A DNA stretch of 44,627 nt. Origin: an uncultured Clostridia bacterium (GTDB lineage: Bacteria > Bacillota > Clostridia > Oscillospirales > CAG-272). Positions within the stretch are counted from its first letter, which is position 1. Each line of letters begins with the position of its first letter. Shown here piece by piece: positions 26,328 through 35,622 of this stretch. The translations under genes and the position numbers were made by a program. The stretch covers positions 1-44,627 of the forward strand of contig CALWJW010000007.1 in the NCBI GenBank assembly GCA_944381095.1, in the 5' to 3' direction. The notes under the pieces are model-generated. The model was not told the DNA's origin, did not search any database, and saw only the letters and a program-made list of their open reading frames with translations.

Positions 26328-27203
26328 ATGAATTATATTCTTGAAAATGAATTTCTGAAAGTGGAGTTTTCCGACAAAGGCGGTGAAATGCAGAGCATTG
26401 TCGGCAAAAAGAGCGGCGTTGAATATCTTTGGCAGGGAAATCCGGAGTTCTGGACCGGCAGAGCGTATAACCTTTTCCCGATATGCGGCAGACTTACAGG
26501 CGGAAAGTATATATACAAAGGAAAAGAATATGAAATGAATCTGCACGGTTTTGTCCGCGATTCGGTCATGGACGCAAAAAAGAAAAGCGGGACAGAGATT
26601 GTTTTTATACTGAGGTCCGATGACGAACTGAAAAAAAATTATCCGTTTGATTTTGTTTACACGCTGAGATATCTGCTTGACGGCAACAGGATAAAGACTG
26701 TATATGAAATATCAAACGAAGGTAAAGGACCGATGTATTTCGCGGTCGGAGGTCACCCGGGATTTAATGTCCCTTTGGGCGGAGAAGGAAGTTTTGAAGA
26801 TTATTACCTGGAATTTGACTGTGAAAAACAGATGAAGCTTCTGGTGATGACTCCTCTGTTTTTTACCGGGAAAACAGAAAATTACCCGCTTGAAAACGGA
26901 AAAATACTCAGACTCAGACATTCGCTGTTTGAAAAGGATGCGTTGTTTTTCACGGATATGTGTAAATGTGTAACACTGAAAAGCGATAAGAGCGAAAAAT
27001 ACGTAAGACTTGAATATCCGGATATGAGAAATCTCGGCATCTGGCATAAGCCGAATACAAAAGCGCCGTATGTCTGCATAGAACCGTGGAGTTCGGTGCC
27101 TTCATACGACGGAAAAACAGATGACCTTGAAACAAAAAATCAGATGGAAAAACTCTCGTCCGGAGAAAACTTCGTTTCCGGGTTCGATATAGAAATAGGA
27201 TGA
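26328..27203 (+). CDS. Aldose 1-epimerase family protein
   Basis: A 291-aa protein of the galactose mutarotase-like fold. It contains NLHGFVRD, VGGHPGFN (catalytic His region) and CIEPWSS with the probable catalytic Glu. It interconverts anomers of an aldose or aldose phosphate in the cytoplasm. The ATG at 26328 is preferred over an in-frame ATG at 26175 because GGCAGGAGG lies 7 nt upstream and homology begins here; the extra 51 residues would be a low-complexity basic tail. yqeG follows after 22 bp, suggesting cotranscription. Confidence 0.87.
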   Translation: MNYILENEFLKVEFSDKGGEMQSIVGKKSGVEYLWQGNPEFWTGRAYNLFPICGRLTGGKYIYKGKEYEMNLHGFVRDSVMDAKKKSGTEIVFILRSDDELKKNYPFDFVYTLRYLLDGNRIKTVYEISNEGKGPMYFAVGGHPGFNVPLGGEGSFEDYYLEFDCEKQMKLLVMTPLFFTGKTENYPLENGKILRLRHSLFEKDALFFTDMCKCVTLKSDKSEKYVRLEYPDMRNLGIWHKPNTKAPYVCIEPWSSVPSYDGKTDDLETKNQMEKLSSGENFVSGFDIEIG

Positions 27204-27225
27204 TAAACAACAATCGGAGAAATTT

Positions 27226-27747
27226 ATGGCACTCCTGATACCTGATTATTGCTTTGATACAATATACGATATAACCCCTGAGTTGCTCAGGGGTAATGGT
27301 ATCGAAGCAGTGATTCTTGATATTGACAATACTATGGTTCCCTACGAGACTGCCGAAGCAACCGTGGAAAACCTGAGATGGCTTGAAAATCTGAAAAAAG
27401 TCGGGATCAAGGCGGCTTTCGTTTCAAACAATCACAGGGAGCGCGTGGAGAAATATGCAGAGAGTACGGGACTGTCAGCTTACCCGGACAGCGGGAAACC
27501 GCTCCGGAAGGGAATTACGGCGGCGATTTCCGGCATGGAAACAACACCGGATAAGGCTGCGATAATCGGAGATCAGATTTTTACGGACGTACTTGCCGGA
27601 AACATTGCGGGCATCAGGATAACTATCCTTGTAAAACCAATCAAAGATAAAAGGGATCCGTTATGTCGTTTCAAGAGACTTCTTGAAAAACCCTTGCTTG
27701 CGGTGTACAGAAAAAGAGAAAAACGTAGAGAAAAGCGAAAAGGCTGA
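27226..27747 (+). CDS. yqeG: YqeG family HAD IIIA-type phosphatase
   Basis: A 173-aa HAD-superfamily phosphatase with the nucleophile motif ILDIDNTMV (Asp acceptor and acid/base Asp), the Ser/Thr motif FVSNN, and the acidic motif IIGDQIFTDVLAGN. This is the YqeG family, related to phosphatidylglycerophosphate phosphatase Gep4. A lipid-head-group role is plausible but unproven. The C-terminal tail is very basic (REKRREKRKG), as in many YqeG proteins. In Bacillus it begins the yqeG-yqeH cluster; yqeH is not adjacent here. Its GGAG site is normal. Confidence 0.88.
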   Translation: MALLIPDYCFDTIYDITPELLRGNGIEAVILDIDNTMVPYETAEATVENLRWLENLKKVGIKAAFVSNNHRERVEKYAESTGLSAYPDSGKPLRKGITAAISGMETTPDKAAIIGDQIFTDVLAGNIAGIRITILVKPIKDKRDPLCRFKRLLEKPLLAVYRKREKRREKRKG

Positions 27748-27775
27748 GCGAGTGTGTCAGCCGGAAAGGAAGTAA

Positions 27776-28636
27776 ATGTCGGCAAAATTCGGTCCGGCGG
27801 GTAACAGCGAAGCGTTTTATGCCGCCGGTAACAAAAGTACATTACAGGCTCCGGAATGGCTGCACGGTCTGGGACTTGAACTTTACGAATATCAATGCGG
27901 TCAGGGAGTCAGAGGCAGCGACGAGATGTTCAGGCAAATGGGTGAAAATGCCGCCGCATTCGGTATCGAACTTTCTTTGCATGCACCTTATTTTATCTCT
28001 CTTTCGGGAACAGAAGAAGAAAAGCGCCTCAAAAGTATAGACTATATAAGGCAGTCTGTGAGCGCTGCGGAAAAAATGAAAGCGCGCATAATAGTCATAC
28101 ACACCGGTTCGGCGGCAAAAATAAGCCGGGAGGAAGCCGTAAGGCTTGCCAAGGACACAATTTACAGAGCTTTGAATGCAATTCCGGACACGGAAGTGGC
28201 GTTCGGACTCGAAACAATGGGTAAAAAGAATCAGCTCGGTACCCTGGAAGAAGTTCTTGATATTTGCTCCATAGACGGAAGACTCCGCCCGGTCGTCGAT
28301 TTCGGTCACCTTAACGCCCGTAACTGCGGAGGATATTTTGAAAAAGAGGATGACTACCGGAGAATTTTTGACATGATAGCGGATAAGCTCGGAGCGGATT
28401 ACGCGGAAAATCTTCACTGCCATTTTTCCAAGATAGAATATACGTCGTCGGGAGAAAAGAAGCATCTGACATTTGAAGACAATGTGTTCGGTCCGGAATT
28501 TGAAGGACTTGCGGAAGTGATAGCAAAGGACGGACTCAGTCCGAGTATAATCTGTGAGTCGGACGGGACGATGGCAAAGGATGCGCTCATAATGAAAAAT
28601 ATGTATCTGAATGCATTAAGCGGAAACAACGGCTGA
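27776..28636 (+). CDS. Endonuclease IV-like TIM barrel protein
   Basis: A 286-aa protein of the AP-endonuclease 2/sugar isomerase superfamily, the same length as E. coli Nfo. Candidate metal ligands appear in order: H69, H109, E146, D175, H178, H216, H230 and E261. They match eight of the nine zinc ligands of Nfo; the position of Asp229 is K228 here. So it may be a deoxyribonuclease IV variant or a related hydrolase/isomerase. The start follows GGAAAGGAAG. It is 28 bp after yqeG and 21 bp before aroQ, so likely in one operon from the epimerase to the M24 peptidase. Confidence 0.82.
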   Translation: MSAKFGPAGNSEAFYAAGNKSTLQAPEWLHGLGLELYEYQCGQGVRGSDEMFRQMGENAAAFGIELSLHAPYFISLSGTEEEKRLKSIDYIRQSVSAAEKMKARIIVIHTGSAAKISREEAVRLAKDTIYRALNAIPDTEVAFGLETMGKKNQLGTLEEVLDICSIDGRLRPVVDFGHLNARNCGGYFEKEDDYRRIFDMIADKLGADYAENLHCHFSKIEYTSSGEKKHLTFEDNVFGPEFEGLAEVIAKDGLSPSIICESDGTMAKDALIMKNMYLNALSGNNG

Positions 28637-28657
28637 CGCCGGTCTGAGGGTGAAGAG

Positions 28658-29104
28658 ATGAAAATACTTGTGATGAACGGAATAAATCTGGGAATGCTCG
28701 GCATACGAGAACCGGGAAAATACGGAAGTAAAACTTATGATATGATAATGAAAGATCTTGCGGGGTGGGCTAAAACAAAGGAAGGACTTGAGCTTGATTT
28801 TTTTGTGACGGATATTGAGGGAGAGTTCGTCCGGAAGCTTTATGAAGCGAGAGAGAAATATGACGGAGTGGTTATGAACTGCGGGGCATGGTCGCACTAT
28901 TCGATAGGGATAAGAGACGCAGTTTCGGGAAGCGGAGTCAAGGCAGTGGACGTTCACATGACAAATGTATACGCAAGAGAGGAGTTCCGGCATAAACAGG
29001 TGATCGCGCCGGTGTGTATCGGGCAGGTAAGCGGCTTCGGGGAAGACGTTTACAGACTTGCGGTAGACGCGCTTGTCGGTTATATTGAAAGGTGCGGAAA
29101 ATGA
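28658..29104 (+). CDS. aroQ: Type II 3-dehydroquinate dehydratase family protein, divergent
   Basis: A 148-aa AroQ-fold protein, normal length. R17 and Y22 in IREPGKYG, N74, H80, H100 and R111 match the active-site residues. Departures from the consensus are NGIN for NGPN, NCGA for NPGA, TDIEG for SNHEG, D98 for the Glu of EVH and T102 for the Ser of HLSN. The next gene is an aminopeptidase P homologue, the same order as yqhS-yqhT in B. subtilis, which supports orthology. It may still be the shikimate enzyme, or have shifted substrate. Start has GAGGGTGAAG upstream; it overlaps the next gene by 4 bp. Confidence 0.8.
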   Translation: MKILVMNGINLGMLGIREPGKYGSKTYDMIMKDLAGWAKTKEGLELDFFVTDIEGEFVRKLYEAREKYDGVVMNCGAWSHYSIGIRDAVSGSGVKAVDVHMTNVYAREEFRHKQVIAPVCIGQVSGFGEDVYRLAVDALVGYIERCGK

Positions 29105-30162
29105 AAGACAGACTTTCTGAATTCAGAAAGATACTCAAAAAAGGTCAGGCGGCGCTGATCACCGATGAACTGAGTATCAGATATCTTTGCGGAGTACCTT
29201 TCACGGACGGACTGCTGCTAATCACTAACGAAAGAGCGTTTATTCTCACTGACAGCAGATATATTGAAGCAGTAGGAAAAGGTGCCGCCGACGGATTTAA
29301 AACTGTACTGATGAGCGGAAGCCAGACGGAACTGATAAAAAAACTGCTTTCCGGAAGCGGTGTTTCCTCGATAGGATACGAAGAAGGGTCACTTAGTTGC
29401 TTACGGAAAAGGATATATACCGAAAAACTCAGCGAATACCGGTTTTTTCCTTTGGAAGACAGACTCAGCGAGATGCGCAGTGTAAAAGATGATACAGAAA
29501 AAGAAAATATCGTAAAGGCTCAGAGGATCGCGGAAGCTGCTTTTGATTTTATCCTCGGATTCATTACGCCGGAAGTGACGGAAGCGGAAGTGGCGCTTGA
29601 GCTTGAATACAGGATGAAAAAGTACGGAGCGGAAGGTATTGCCTTTGAGACAATAGCCGTCAGCGGTAAAAATTCCTCAATGCCGCACGGGATACCCGGA
29701 AGACAGAAGCTGGGCACAGGCTTTCTGACAATGGATTTCGGCGCGAAGTACGGTGGATACTGTTCTGACATGACACGAACCGTATGTCTCGGAAAGCCTG
29801 ACGATGAAATGAAAAAAGTATATGAGACGGTGCTGAAAGCTCAGACAAACGCACTTGAACATATAAAAGCCGGTATGAAATGCAGTGAGGCGGACGCATT
29901 GGCAAGAGACATAATAACGGAAGCGGGTTACGGCAAGTGCTTCGGTCACAGTCTCGGACACGGTGTGGGACTTTATATACATGAGCCGGTGAATCTGTCT
30001 CCGCGTTCCGGATCGGTACTGCAAGCCGGTAACATCGTAACGGTAGAACCGGGAATATACTTAGAAGGAAGGTTCGGAGTGAGAATAGAGGATATGGTCT
30101 GTGTTACCGAGGAAGGTTGTGAAAATCTGACACAAGCCGATAAATCCCTGATAGTACTGTGA
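29101..30162 (+). CDS. Aminopeptidase P family (M24) Xaa-Pro peptidase
   Basis: A 353-aa cytoplasmic metallopeptidase with a creatinase-like N-domain and a C-terminal pita-bread catalytic domain. Metal ligands appear in MDFGAKY, CSDMTRT, GHSLGHGVG, VEPGIY and RIEDM (Asp, Asp, His, Glu, Glu). It removes N-terminal residues before proline or cleaves Xaa-Pro dipeptides. ATG 29101 overlaps the aroQ stop as ATGA and has AAAGGTG 8 nt upstream, better than an in-frame GTG at 29092. In Firmicutes this pair usually precedes efp; here a hairpin and the leucine operon follow instead. Confidence 0.9.
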   Translation: MKDRLSEFRKILKKGQAALITDELSIRYLCGVPFTDGLLLITNERAFILTDSRYIEAVGKGAADGFKTVLMSGSQTELIKKLLSGSGVSSIGYEEGSLSCLRKRIYTEKLSEYRFFPLEDRLSEMRSVKDDTEKENIVKAQRIAEAAFDFILGFITPEVTEAEVALELEYRMKKYGAEGIAFETIAVSGKNSSMPHGIPGRQKLGTGFLTMDFGAKYGGYCSDMTRTVCLGKPDDEMKKVYETVLKAQTNALEHIKAGMKCSEADALARDIITEAGYGKCFGHSLGHGVGLYIHEPVNLSPRSGSVLQAGNIVTVEPGIYLEGRFGVRIEDMVCVTEEGCENLTQADKSLIVL

Positions 30163-30206
30163 TCTGTATTTTTTCCGTAATATCGAGCAGAAATTTTTAT
30201 CCGGTA

Positions 30207-30235
30207 TTTTCGGGCTTCCCGAAAACGCTTGTTTT
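30207..30235 (+). terminator. Probable terminator after the M24 peptidase gene
   Basis: An 8-bp perfect stem, TTTTCGGG and CCCGAAAA with a 3-nt loop, lies 45 bp after the stop and is followed by CGCTTGTTTTT. The T-tail begins a few bases late, so efficiency is uncertain. Confidence 0.55.
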
Positions 30236-30352
30236 TCAAATAAAACAGTTACGGAAAAATATTTTGACGAGCGGCTTTTCCGGCGGATCGCTGACGTAGA
30301 AGCGGAGTTTTAGAGGCGATAAAATTTTTGACAATTAAAATTGCGTAAGCTA

Positions 30353-30381
30353 TTGACAAAATTCAAATATAGTGGTATAAT
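30353..30381 (+). promoter_or_regulatory. Sigma-A promoter of the leucine operon
   Basis: TTGACA (30353-30358), a 17-bp spacer and TATAAT (30376-30381) match consensus and lie just before the T-box leader, about 320 bp before leuA. Confidence 0.88.
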
Positions 30382-30404
30382 CGATTAGGAATTGAATTCA
30401 AAGC

Positions 30405-30656
30405 GATGATGGGGCAAAAAGACCGGTGATATTTCCCACAGAGAGCCGACGGTTGGTGCAAGTCGGCGGAAGGTTCCGGTTAAACTCTCCCCTGAGCTTT
30501 CGACTGAACGGAAAGATCCAAGTAGGAAGAACGGGTTCTCCCGTTACAGAGACGGCATATGATCGTATGCTATGAGAAGGATTTCGGAAGAAATCAATCA
30601 GAGTGGTACCGCGGAAGTCAGCTTTCGTCTCTGTAACGAGACGGGAGCTTTTTTTG
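30405..30656 (+). promoter_or_regulatory. T-box riboswitch, leucine-type, with terminator
   Basis: The leader contains Stem I elements (GCGATGA, the GGTGCAAGTCGGCGG arm), a specifier CTC at 30485-30487 in a TTAAA-CTC context, and the hallmark box AGAGTGGTACCGCGG at 30600-30614. UGGU pairs with a tRNA 3' end ACCA, the discriminator expected for leucine tRNA. The terminator is a 12-bp stem (30620-30631 with 30638-30649, two G-U pairs) followed by seven Ts. A 13-nt segment at 30542-30554 is also perfectly complementary to 30627-30639. Uncharged leucine tRNA should stabilise the antiterminator and switch on leuACDB. Confidence 0.93.
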
Positions 30657-30699
30657 TGGAAAAAATCAGATAACCTTATATACGGGAGAAAGGGTAAAT

Positions 30700-32373
30700 A
30701 TGAAAAATACGGGGAAATACGTAAAGCAGTACTTTCCGGTAGAGGAAAGTAAAATGAGATGGGCTGAAAAAGACAGCATAACAAAAGCGCCGAAATGGTG
30801 CTCGGTAGATCTGAGAGACGGGAACCAGTCACTTATCGTTCCGATGGATCTTGAAGAAAAGCTGGATTTTTTTAGACTGCTTGTGAAGATAGGCTTTAAG
30901 GAAATAGAAGTAGGTTTTCCTGCGGCTTCCGAGACAGAATATACGTTTCTGAGAACGCTAATAGAGCAGGATATGATACCGGACGACGTAACGGTACAGG
31001 TGCTTACCCAGAGCCGTGAGCACATTATAAGAAAGACTTTTGAAGCGCTGAAAGGCTGCAAGAACGCAATAGTGCATCTTTATAACTCAACGTCGTTGGC
31101 GCAGAGGGAGCAGGTGTTCCGCAAATCAAAGCAAGAGATAATCGATATAGCGGTAAGCGGGGCAGAATTATTTGAAAAAATAGCCAAAGAAACGGGAACG
31201 GATTACAGATATGAGTATTCACCTGAGTCGTTTACCGGTACAGAGCCTGAATTTGCGCTTGAAATCTGCAACGCGGTCCTGGATGTATGGAAACCTACCA
31301 AGGAAAAGAAAGCGATAATAAATCTGCCCGTAACGGTTGAGCTTTCAATGCCTCACGTTTACGCAAATCAGGTGGAATATATGTGCGATAATCTCAAATA
31401 CCGTGACTGTATCGAGGTTTCACTTCATCCTCACAACGACAGAGGCTGCGCCGTGGCGGATTCCGAAATGGGACTTCTTGCCGGAGCCGACAGAATAGAG
31501 GGAACGCTGTTCGGAAACGGGGAAAGAACCGGTAATGTTGACATAGTCACACTGGCGCTCAATATGTACTCGCAGGGAGTCGATCCTGAGCTTGATTTCA
31601 GCAATATGCCGGAGATAACCGAGCTCTACGAAAGAGTAACCAGAATGAAAGTTTATGACCGTTCGCCGTATTCCGGAAAACTGGTGTTCGCAGCGTTTTC
31701 GGGTTCTCATCAGGACGCAATAGCGAAGGGAATGAAATACCGCACTGAAAAAGGAAGCGAACTTTGGACGGTCCCGTATCTCCCCATTGATCCTACTGAT
31801 GTCGGCAGAGAGTATGAGACAGATGTAATAAGGATAAATTCGCAGTCCGGAAAAGGCGGCATAGGATATCTGCTTGAAAATAATTTCGGGTATATTCTCC
31901 CAGCCAAAATGAGGGAGGACGTAGGATATGCGGTAAAGAGCGTATCGGACCACGCACACGCTGAGCTCACGCCCGCGCAGGTCGCTGAGGTTTTTGAAAA
32001 GAATTATGTTAACTTGTGCCTGCCGATCAAACTTACCGACTATCATTTTTTCAGAGGCGAGGAGATAAAAGCGTTTGTAACCCTGGAGGTAAACGGACAG
32101 ACAAAGGAAATTTCAGCGAAAGGCAACGGACGCCTTGACGCAGTCAGCAACGCCATAAAGGAAGGGCTCGGCGTCAGATACAACGATCTCACTTATGAAG
32201 AGCATGCGCTTTCACGTGGCTCGGCTTCAAAGGCGGTGACCTACGTAAGTATAACGGACGAAACCGGAAAGAAATACTGGGGAGCGGGAATACATGACGA
32301 TATCATCGCATCCTCAATAAACGCACTTATATCAGCGGTAAACCGCAAGCTGTCAGCAGAATCGGGCAAGTAA
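30700..32373 (+). CDS. leuA: 2-isopropylmalate synthase
   Basis: A 557-aa enzyme of the long, yeast/actinobacterial-type LeuA. It condenses acetyl-CoA with 2-ketoisovalerate, the first step of leucine synthesis. The catalytic TIM barrel carries DLRDGNQS (metal Asp), and HPHNDRG (metal His pair). The C-terminal LeuA dimerisation/allosteric domain is complete (about 430-550), so leucine feedback inhibition is expected. It is the first gene of the operon behind the leucine T-box, with leuC 100 bp downstream. The start follows GGGAGAAAGGG. Confidence 0.96.
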   Translation: MKNTGKYVKQYFPVEESKMRWAEKDSITKAPKWCSVDLRDGNQSLIVPMDLEEKLDFFRLLVKIGFKEIEVGFPAASETEYTFLRTLIEQDMIPDDVTVQVLTQSREHIIRKTFEALKGCKNAIVHLYNSTSLAQREQVFRKSKQEIIDIAVSGAELFEKIAKETGTDYRYEYSPESFTGTEPEFALEICNAVLDVWKPTKEKKAIINLPVTVELSMPHVYANQVEYMCDNLKYRDCIEVSLHPHNDRGCAVADSEMGLLAGADRIEGTLFGNGERTGNVDIVTLALNMYSQGVDPELDFSNMPEITELYERVTRMKVYDRSPYSGKLVFAAFSGSHQDAIAKGMKYRTEKGSELWTVPYLPIDPTDVGREYETDVIRINSQSGKGGIGYLLENNFGYILPAKMREDVGYAVKSVSDHAHAELTPAQVAEVFEKNYVNLCLPIKLTDYHFFRGEEIKAFVTLEVNGQTKEISAKGNGRLDAVSNAIKEGLGVRYNDLTYEEHALSRGSASKAVTYVSITDETGKKYWGAGIHDDIIASSINALISAVNRKLSAESGK

Positions 32374-32473
32374 TTCGAAAATTTATTTACCGGACGTCGG
32401 AAGCGGATCCGGTCAAAATCAAAAAACAGAGTTCGATAAGATAAATCGGAAAATATTTAGGGAGGAAACAAGA

Positions 32474-33733
32474 ATGGGAATGACTATGACGCAGAAAATT
32501 CTGGCGGCACATGCAGGGCTTGACAAGGTGGAAGCCGGACAGCTCATAATGGCGGATCTCGATATGGTGCTCGGAAACGATATTACGTCGCCGGTCGCCA
32601 TAAACGAGTTCAGAAAATACGGATTCAAAGAGGTGTTCGACAGGGAAAAGGTATCCCTTGTAATGGACCACTTTGTACCGAACAAGGACATAAAGGCGGC
32701 TCAGCAGACAAAGCAGTGCAGATGCTTTGCTTCTGAATGTTCGATAAAAAATTACTTTGACGTAGGAGACATGGGAATAGAGCATGCGCTTCTGCCTGAA
32801 AAAGGACTTGTTGGTCCTGGCGACGTTGTAATCGGAGCTGATTCTCATACCTGTACATACGGTGCTCTCGGAGCATTTTCGACAGGCGTCGGTTCAACTG
32901 ACATGGCAGCCGGAATGGCAACGGGAAAGGCGTGGTTCAAGGTTCCCGCAGCGATCAGATTCAACCTCACCGGAAAACTCGGTAAATGCTGTTCGGGTAA
33001 AGACGTGATCCTGTATATCATATCACAGATAGGCGTTGACGGTGCGCTTTACAAGTCCATGGAGTTCGGAGGCGAAGGACTTGCAAGCCTGTCGATGGAC
33101 GACAGATTGTGTATGGCGAATATGGCAATCGAAGCAGGTGCAAAGAACGGAATTTTTGAGGTAGACGGAATCACCGAGGCATACTGCAACGGAAGAGTAA
33201 AGCATGAAATCAAAGTTTACAAAGCGGACGAAGATGCGCAGTACGAGCAGGTGATCAACATCGATCTGTCTTCGATAGAACCCACGGTTGCTTGTCCGCA
33301 TCTTCCGGAAAACGGAAGAAAAGCGTCTGAGCTCGGAGATGTACGCATCGATCAGTGTGTGATAGGCTCATGTACGAACGGCAGACTTTCGGATATGGAG
33401 ACAGCTGCGGAAATATTCAAGGGCAGACATGTGGCAAAGGGAGTCAGATGTATAATAATTCCGGCTACTCAGTCGATATACCTTGAATGTGTCAAAAGAG
33501 GTTATACCGAGATATTCATAAATGCCGGTTGCGTTGTTTCCACACCCACCTGCGGACCGTGCCTCGGAGGATATATGGGAATACTTGCCGAGGATGAGGT
33601 GGCAATAGCGACAACAAATCGCAATTTCGTAGGAAGAATGGGACATATAACATCAAAAATATATCTTTCAAGTCCCGCGACGGCGGCTGCGTCTGCGGTC
33701 AAGGGATATATATGCGATCCGAGAGAACTTTGA
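32474..33733 (+). CDS. leuC: 3-isopropylmalate dehydratase large subunit
   Basis: A 419-aa aconitase-family subunit that isomerises 2- to 3-isopropylmalate together with LeuD. The signature [14 protein letters not shown] and the 4Fe-4S cysteines in GSCTNGR and CGPCLGG are present. The length is that of the short archaeal/clostridial LeuC subfamily (about 420 aa) rather than the 460-470 aa proteobacterial form. GGAGG precedes the ATG. leuD follows after 15 bp; the two gene products form the heterodimer. Confidence 0.97.
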   Translation: MGMTMTQKILAAHAGLDKVEAGQLIMADLDMVLGNDITSPVAINEFRKYGFKEVFDREKVSLVMDHFVPNKDIKAAQQTKQCRCFASECSIKNYFDVGDMGIEHALLPEKGLVGPGDVVIGADSHTCTYGALGAFSTGVGSTDMAAGMATGKAWFKVPAAIRFNLTGKLGKCCSGKDVILYIISQIGVDGALYKSMEFGGEGLASLSMDDRLCMANMAIEAGAKNGIFEVDGITEAYCNGRVKHEIKVYKADEDAQYEQVINIDLSSIEPTVACPHLPENGRKASELGDVRIDQCVIGSCTNGRLSDMETAAEIFKGRHVAKGVRCIIIPATQSIYLECVKRGYTEIFINAGCVVSTPTCGPCLGGYMGILAEDEVAIATTNRNFVGRMGHITSKIYLSSPATAAASAVKGYICDPREL

Positions 33734-33748
33734 GAAAGGGGAAAGAAA

Positions 33749-34234
33749 ATGATAGTCAAAGGAAAAGTGCACAGATACGGCGACAATGTTGACACAGATG
33801 TTATAATTCCGGCAAGATATCTTAATACGGCAAATCATGCTGAGCTTGCAAAGCATTGCATGGAGGATATTGACAGCAGCTTTACATCAGTGGTGAAAAA
33901 GGGCGATATAATGGTGGCAGGAAGCAATTTCGGATGCGGTTCGTCGAGAGAACACGCACCGATAGCGATAAAAGAATCCGGAATATCGGTCGTCATAGCT
34001 AAAACTTTTGCAAGAATATTTTACAGAAACTCAATAAACATCGGACTGGCAATACTTGAATGTCCGGAGGCGAGCGAAAAGATAGAAGGCGGAGACGAGG
34101 TTGAAGTGGATTTCGACACCGGAGTGATAACCAACCATACCAAAAAAGAGACATACAAAGCACAGCCGTTCCCGAAATTTATACAGAATATAATTGCCAA
34201 GGGCGGACTTATGAATTCGATATCGGAGAAATGA
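33749..34234 (+). CDS. leuD: 3-isopropylmalate dehydratase small subunit
   Basis: A 161-aa swivel-domain partner of LeuC. It contains [14 protein letters not shown] and the substrate-contact loop [14 protein letters not shown]. Length is normal for the short LeuD type found with archaeal-type LeuC. AAAGGGGAAAG precedes the ATG. leuB starts one base after its stop, so translation of the two is coupled. Confidence 0.97.
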   Translation: MIVKGKVHRYGDNVDTDVIIPARYLNTANHAELAKHCMEDIDSSFTSVVKKGDIMVAGSNFGCGSSREHAPIAIKESGISVVIAKTFARIFYRNSINIGLAILECPEASEKIEGGDEVEVDFDTGVITNHTKKETYKAQPFPKFIQNIIAKGGLMNSISEK

Positions 34235-34235
34235 T

Positions 34236-35306
34236 ATGAAAAAGAATATAACTGTACTGAACGGTGACGGAATAGGTCCCGAAATTGTCAGAGAGGCTGT
34301 GAAGGTCCTTGACAGAGTTGCGGAAAAATACGGTCACGGATTTGTGTATACCTACGTTGATATCGGCGGATGCAGTATTGATAAATACGGAGTACCGATA
34401 ACGGATGAAGGCATGAAAAAATGTAAAGAGGCGGACAGTGTGCTTTTAGGTGCGGTCGGAGGACCGAAATGGGATTCCTGTCCGGCAGAAATACGCCCCG
34501 AAAAAGCGCTTCTGGCGGTGCGTAAGGAGCTGGGTCTTTTTGCCAATCTCAGACCGACAAAGCTGTTCAGCCAGCTTTCAAATGCTTCTCCTCTGAAAGA
34601 AAGTGTTATCAGTAAAGGGATAGACCTTATGATAGTAAGGGAACTTACCGGAGGAGTGTATTTCGGTAAAAAAGAACTTAAAACGGTCAACGGTGAAGAA
34701 GTGGCGACAGACATAATGCCGTATTCGGTACACGAGATAGAGAGAATCGGAAGAGTGGCATTTGAAAGCGCTATGAAACGAAATAAAAAACTTGCGTCGG
34801 TAGACAAAGCGAATGTTCTTGAAACGTCGCGGCTTTGGAGAAAGACGATGCATCGGCTGGCATTTGAGTATCCGGATGTGGAGTACAGCGACATACTTGT
34901 TGACAATACGGCAATGCAGCTGATAAAAAATCCTACACAGTTTGATGTCATAGTTACTGAAAATATGTTCGGAGACATACTCTCGGATGAAGCATCCATG
35001 CTTACGGGTTCTATCGGAATGATGCCCTCAGCATCTCTTTCTGACGGCAAACTCGGAATGTATGAGCCGATACACGGATCGGCGCCGGATATAGCCGGAA
35101 TGAACATAGCCAACCCGATAGGAACGGTAATGTCGGTGGCGATGATGCTCAGATATTCGTTTGACATGAAAGACGAGGCAGATGATATTGAAAACGCCGT
35201 CAACAAAGTGCTTGATTCAGGTTACAGGACGGCGGATATAATGCAGGAAGGTCTTATAAAGGTTTCAACGGATAAAATGGGTGATCTGATAGCGTCGGAA
35301 ATATAA
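34236..35306 (+). CDS. leuB: 3-isopropylmalate dehydrogenase
   Basis: A 356-aa NAD-dependent oxidative decarboxylase acting on 3-isopropylmalate. The start NGDGIGPEIV, the substrate-binding IVRELTGGVYFG, and the NAD site EPIHGSAPDIAG followed by NPIG are the LeuB signatures. It is last in leuA-leuC-leuD-leuB and completes the pathway to 2-ketoisocaproate; the final aminotransferase is not in the window. Its GGAGAAATG-linked start overlaps the end of leuD closely. Confidence 0.97.
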   Translation: MKKNITVLNGDGIGPEIVREAVKVLDRVAEKYGHGFVYTYVDIGGCSIDKYGVPITDEGMKKCKEADSVLLGAVGGPKWDSCPAEIRPEKALLAVRKELGLFANLRPTKLFSQLSNASPLKESVISKGIDLMIVRELTGGVYFGKKELKTVNGEEVATDIMPYSVHEIERIGRVAFESAMKRNKKLASVDKANVLETSRLWRKTMHRLAFEYPDVEYSDILVDNTAMQLIKNPTQFDVIVTENMFGDILSDEASMLTGSIGMMPSASLSDGKLGMYEPIHGSAPDIAGMNIANPIGTVMSVAMMLRYSFDMKDEADDIENAVNKVLDSGYRTADIMQEGLIKVSTDKMGDLIASEI

Positions 35307-35422
35307 AATAATATTGAAATTTTTGAGATTTACGGTAAATCATAAAGTCATAATTGTATGTCAAAACAGGACAGCGCCCGCACAATTTCTGACTTTCAAC
35401 CGGATTTTGAAAATTACGGCAA

Positions 35423-35458
35423 AAAGCCAGCCTTCTATAACGTGGGCTGGCTTTCATT
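35423..35458 (+). terminator. Terminator after the leucine operon
   Basis: A perfect 10-bp stem, AAAGCCAGCC (35423-35432) and GGCTGGCTTT (35445-35454), lies about 115 bp after leuB. The T-run is short (TTTCATTT). The rest of the 35307-35622 gap holds nothing recognisable. Confidence 0.65.
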
Positions 35459-35622
35459 TACAAAAAAACAGAATGATCTTTCATACATTCAGGAGTATTA
35501 TATTTGAATTTGATTATTCGACTAAATTGAAACAATCGTGAAAATCCAAGCAATTCAAGCAGGTCGCAATGGAAAAATTGCTTATTTATACAACGAATGC
35601 CTTTCACTACTCAGAAAAATGA

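Noticed and set aside
27842..28465. Minus-strand open frame of 207 codons opposite the endonuclease IV-like gene
   Set aside because: The plus-strand gene carries conserved metal ligands; the antisense frame has none.
34352..35206. Long minus-strand open frame (284 codons) opposite leuB
   Set aside because: It lies wholly inside leuB, is Ser/Pro-rich as antisense frames usually are, and has no ribosome binding site.
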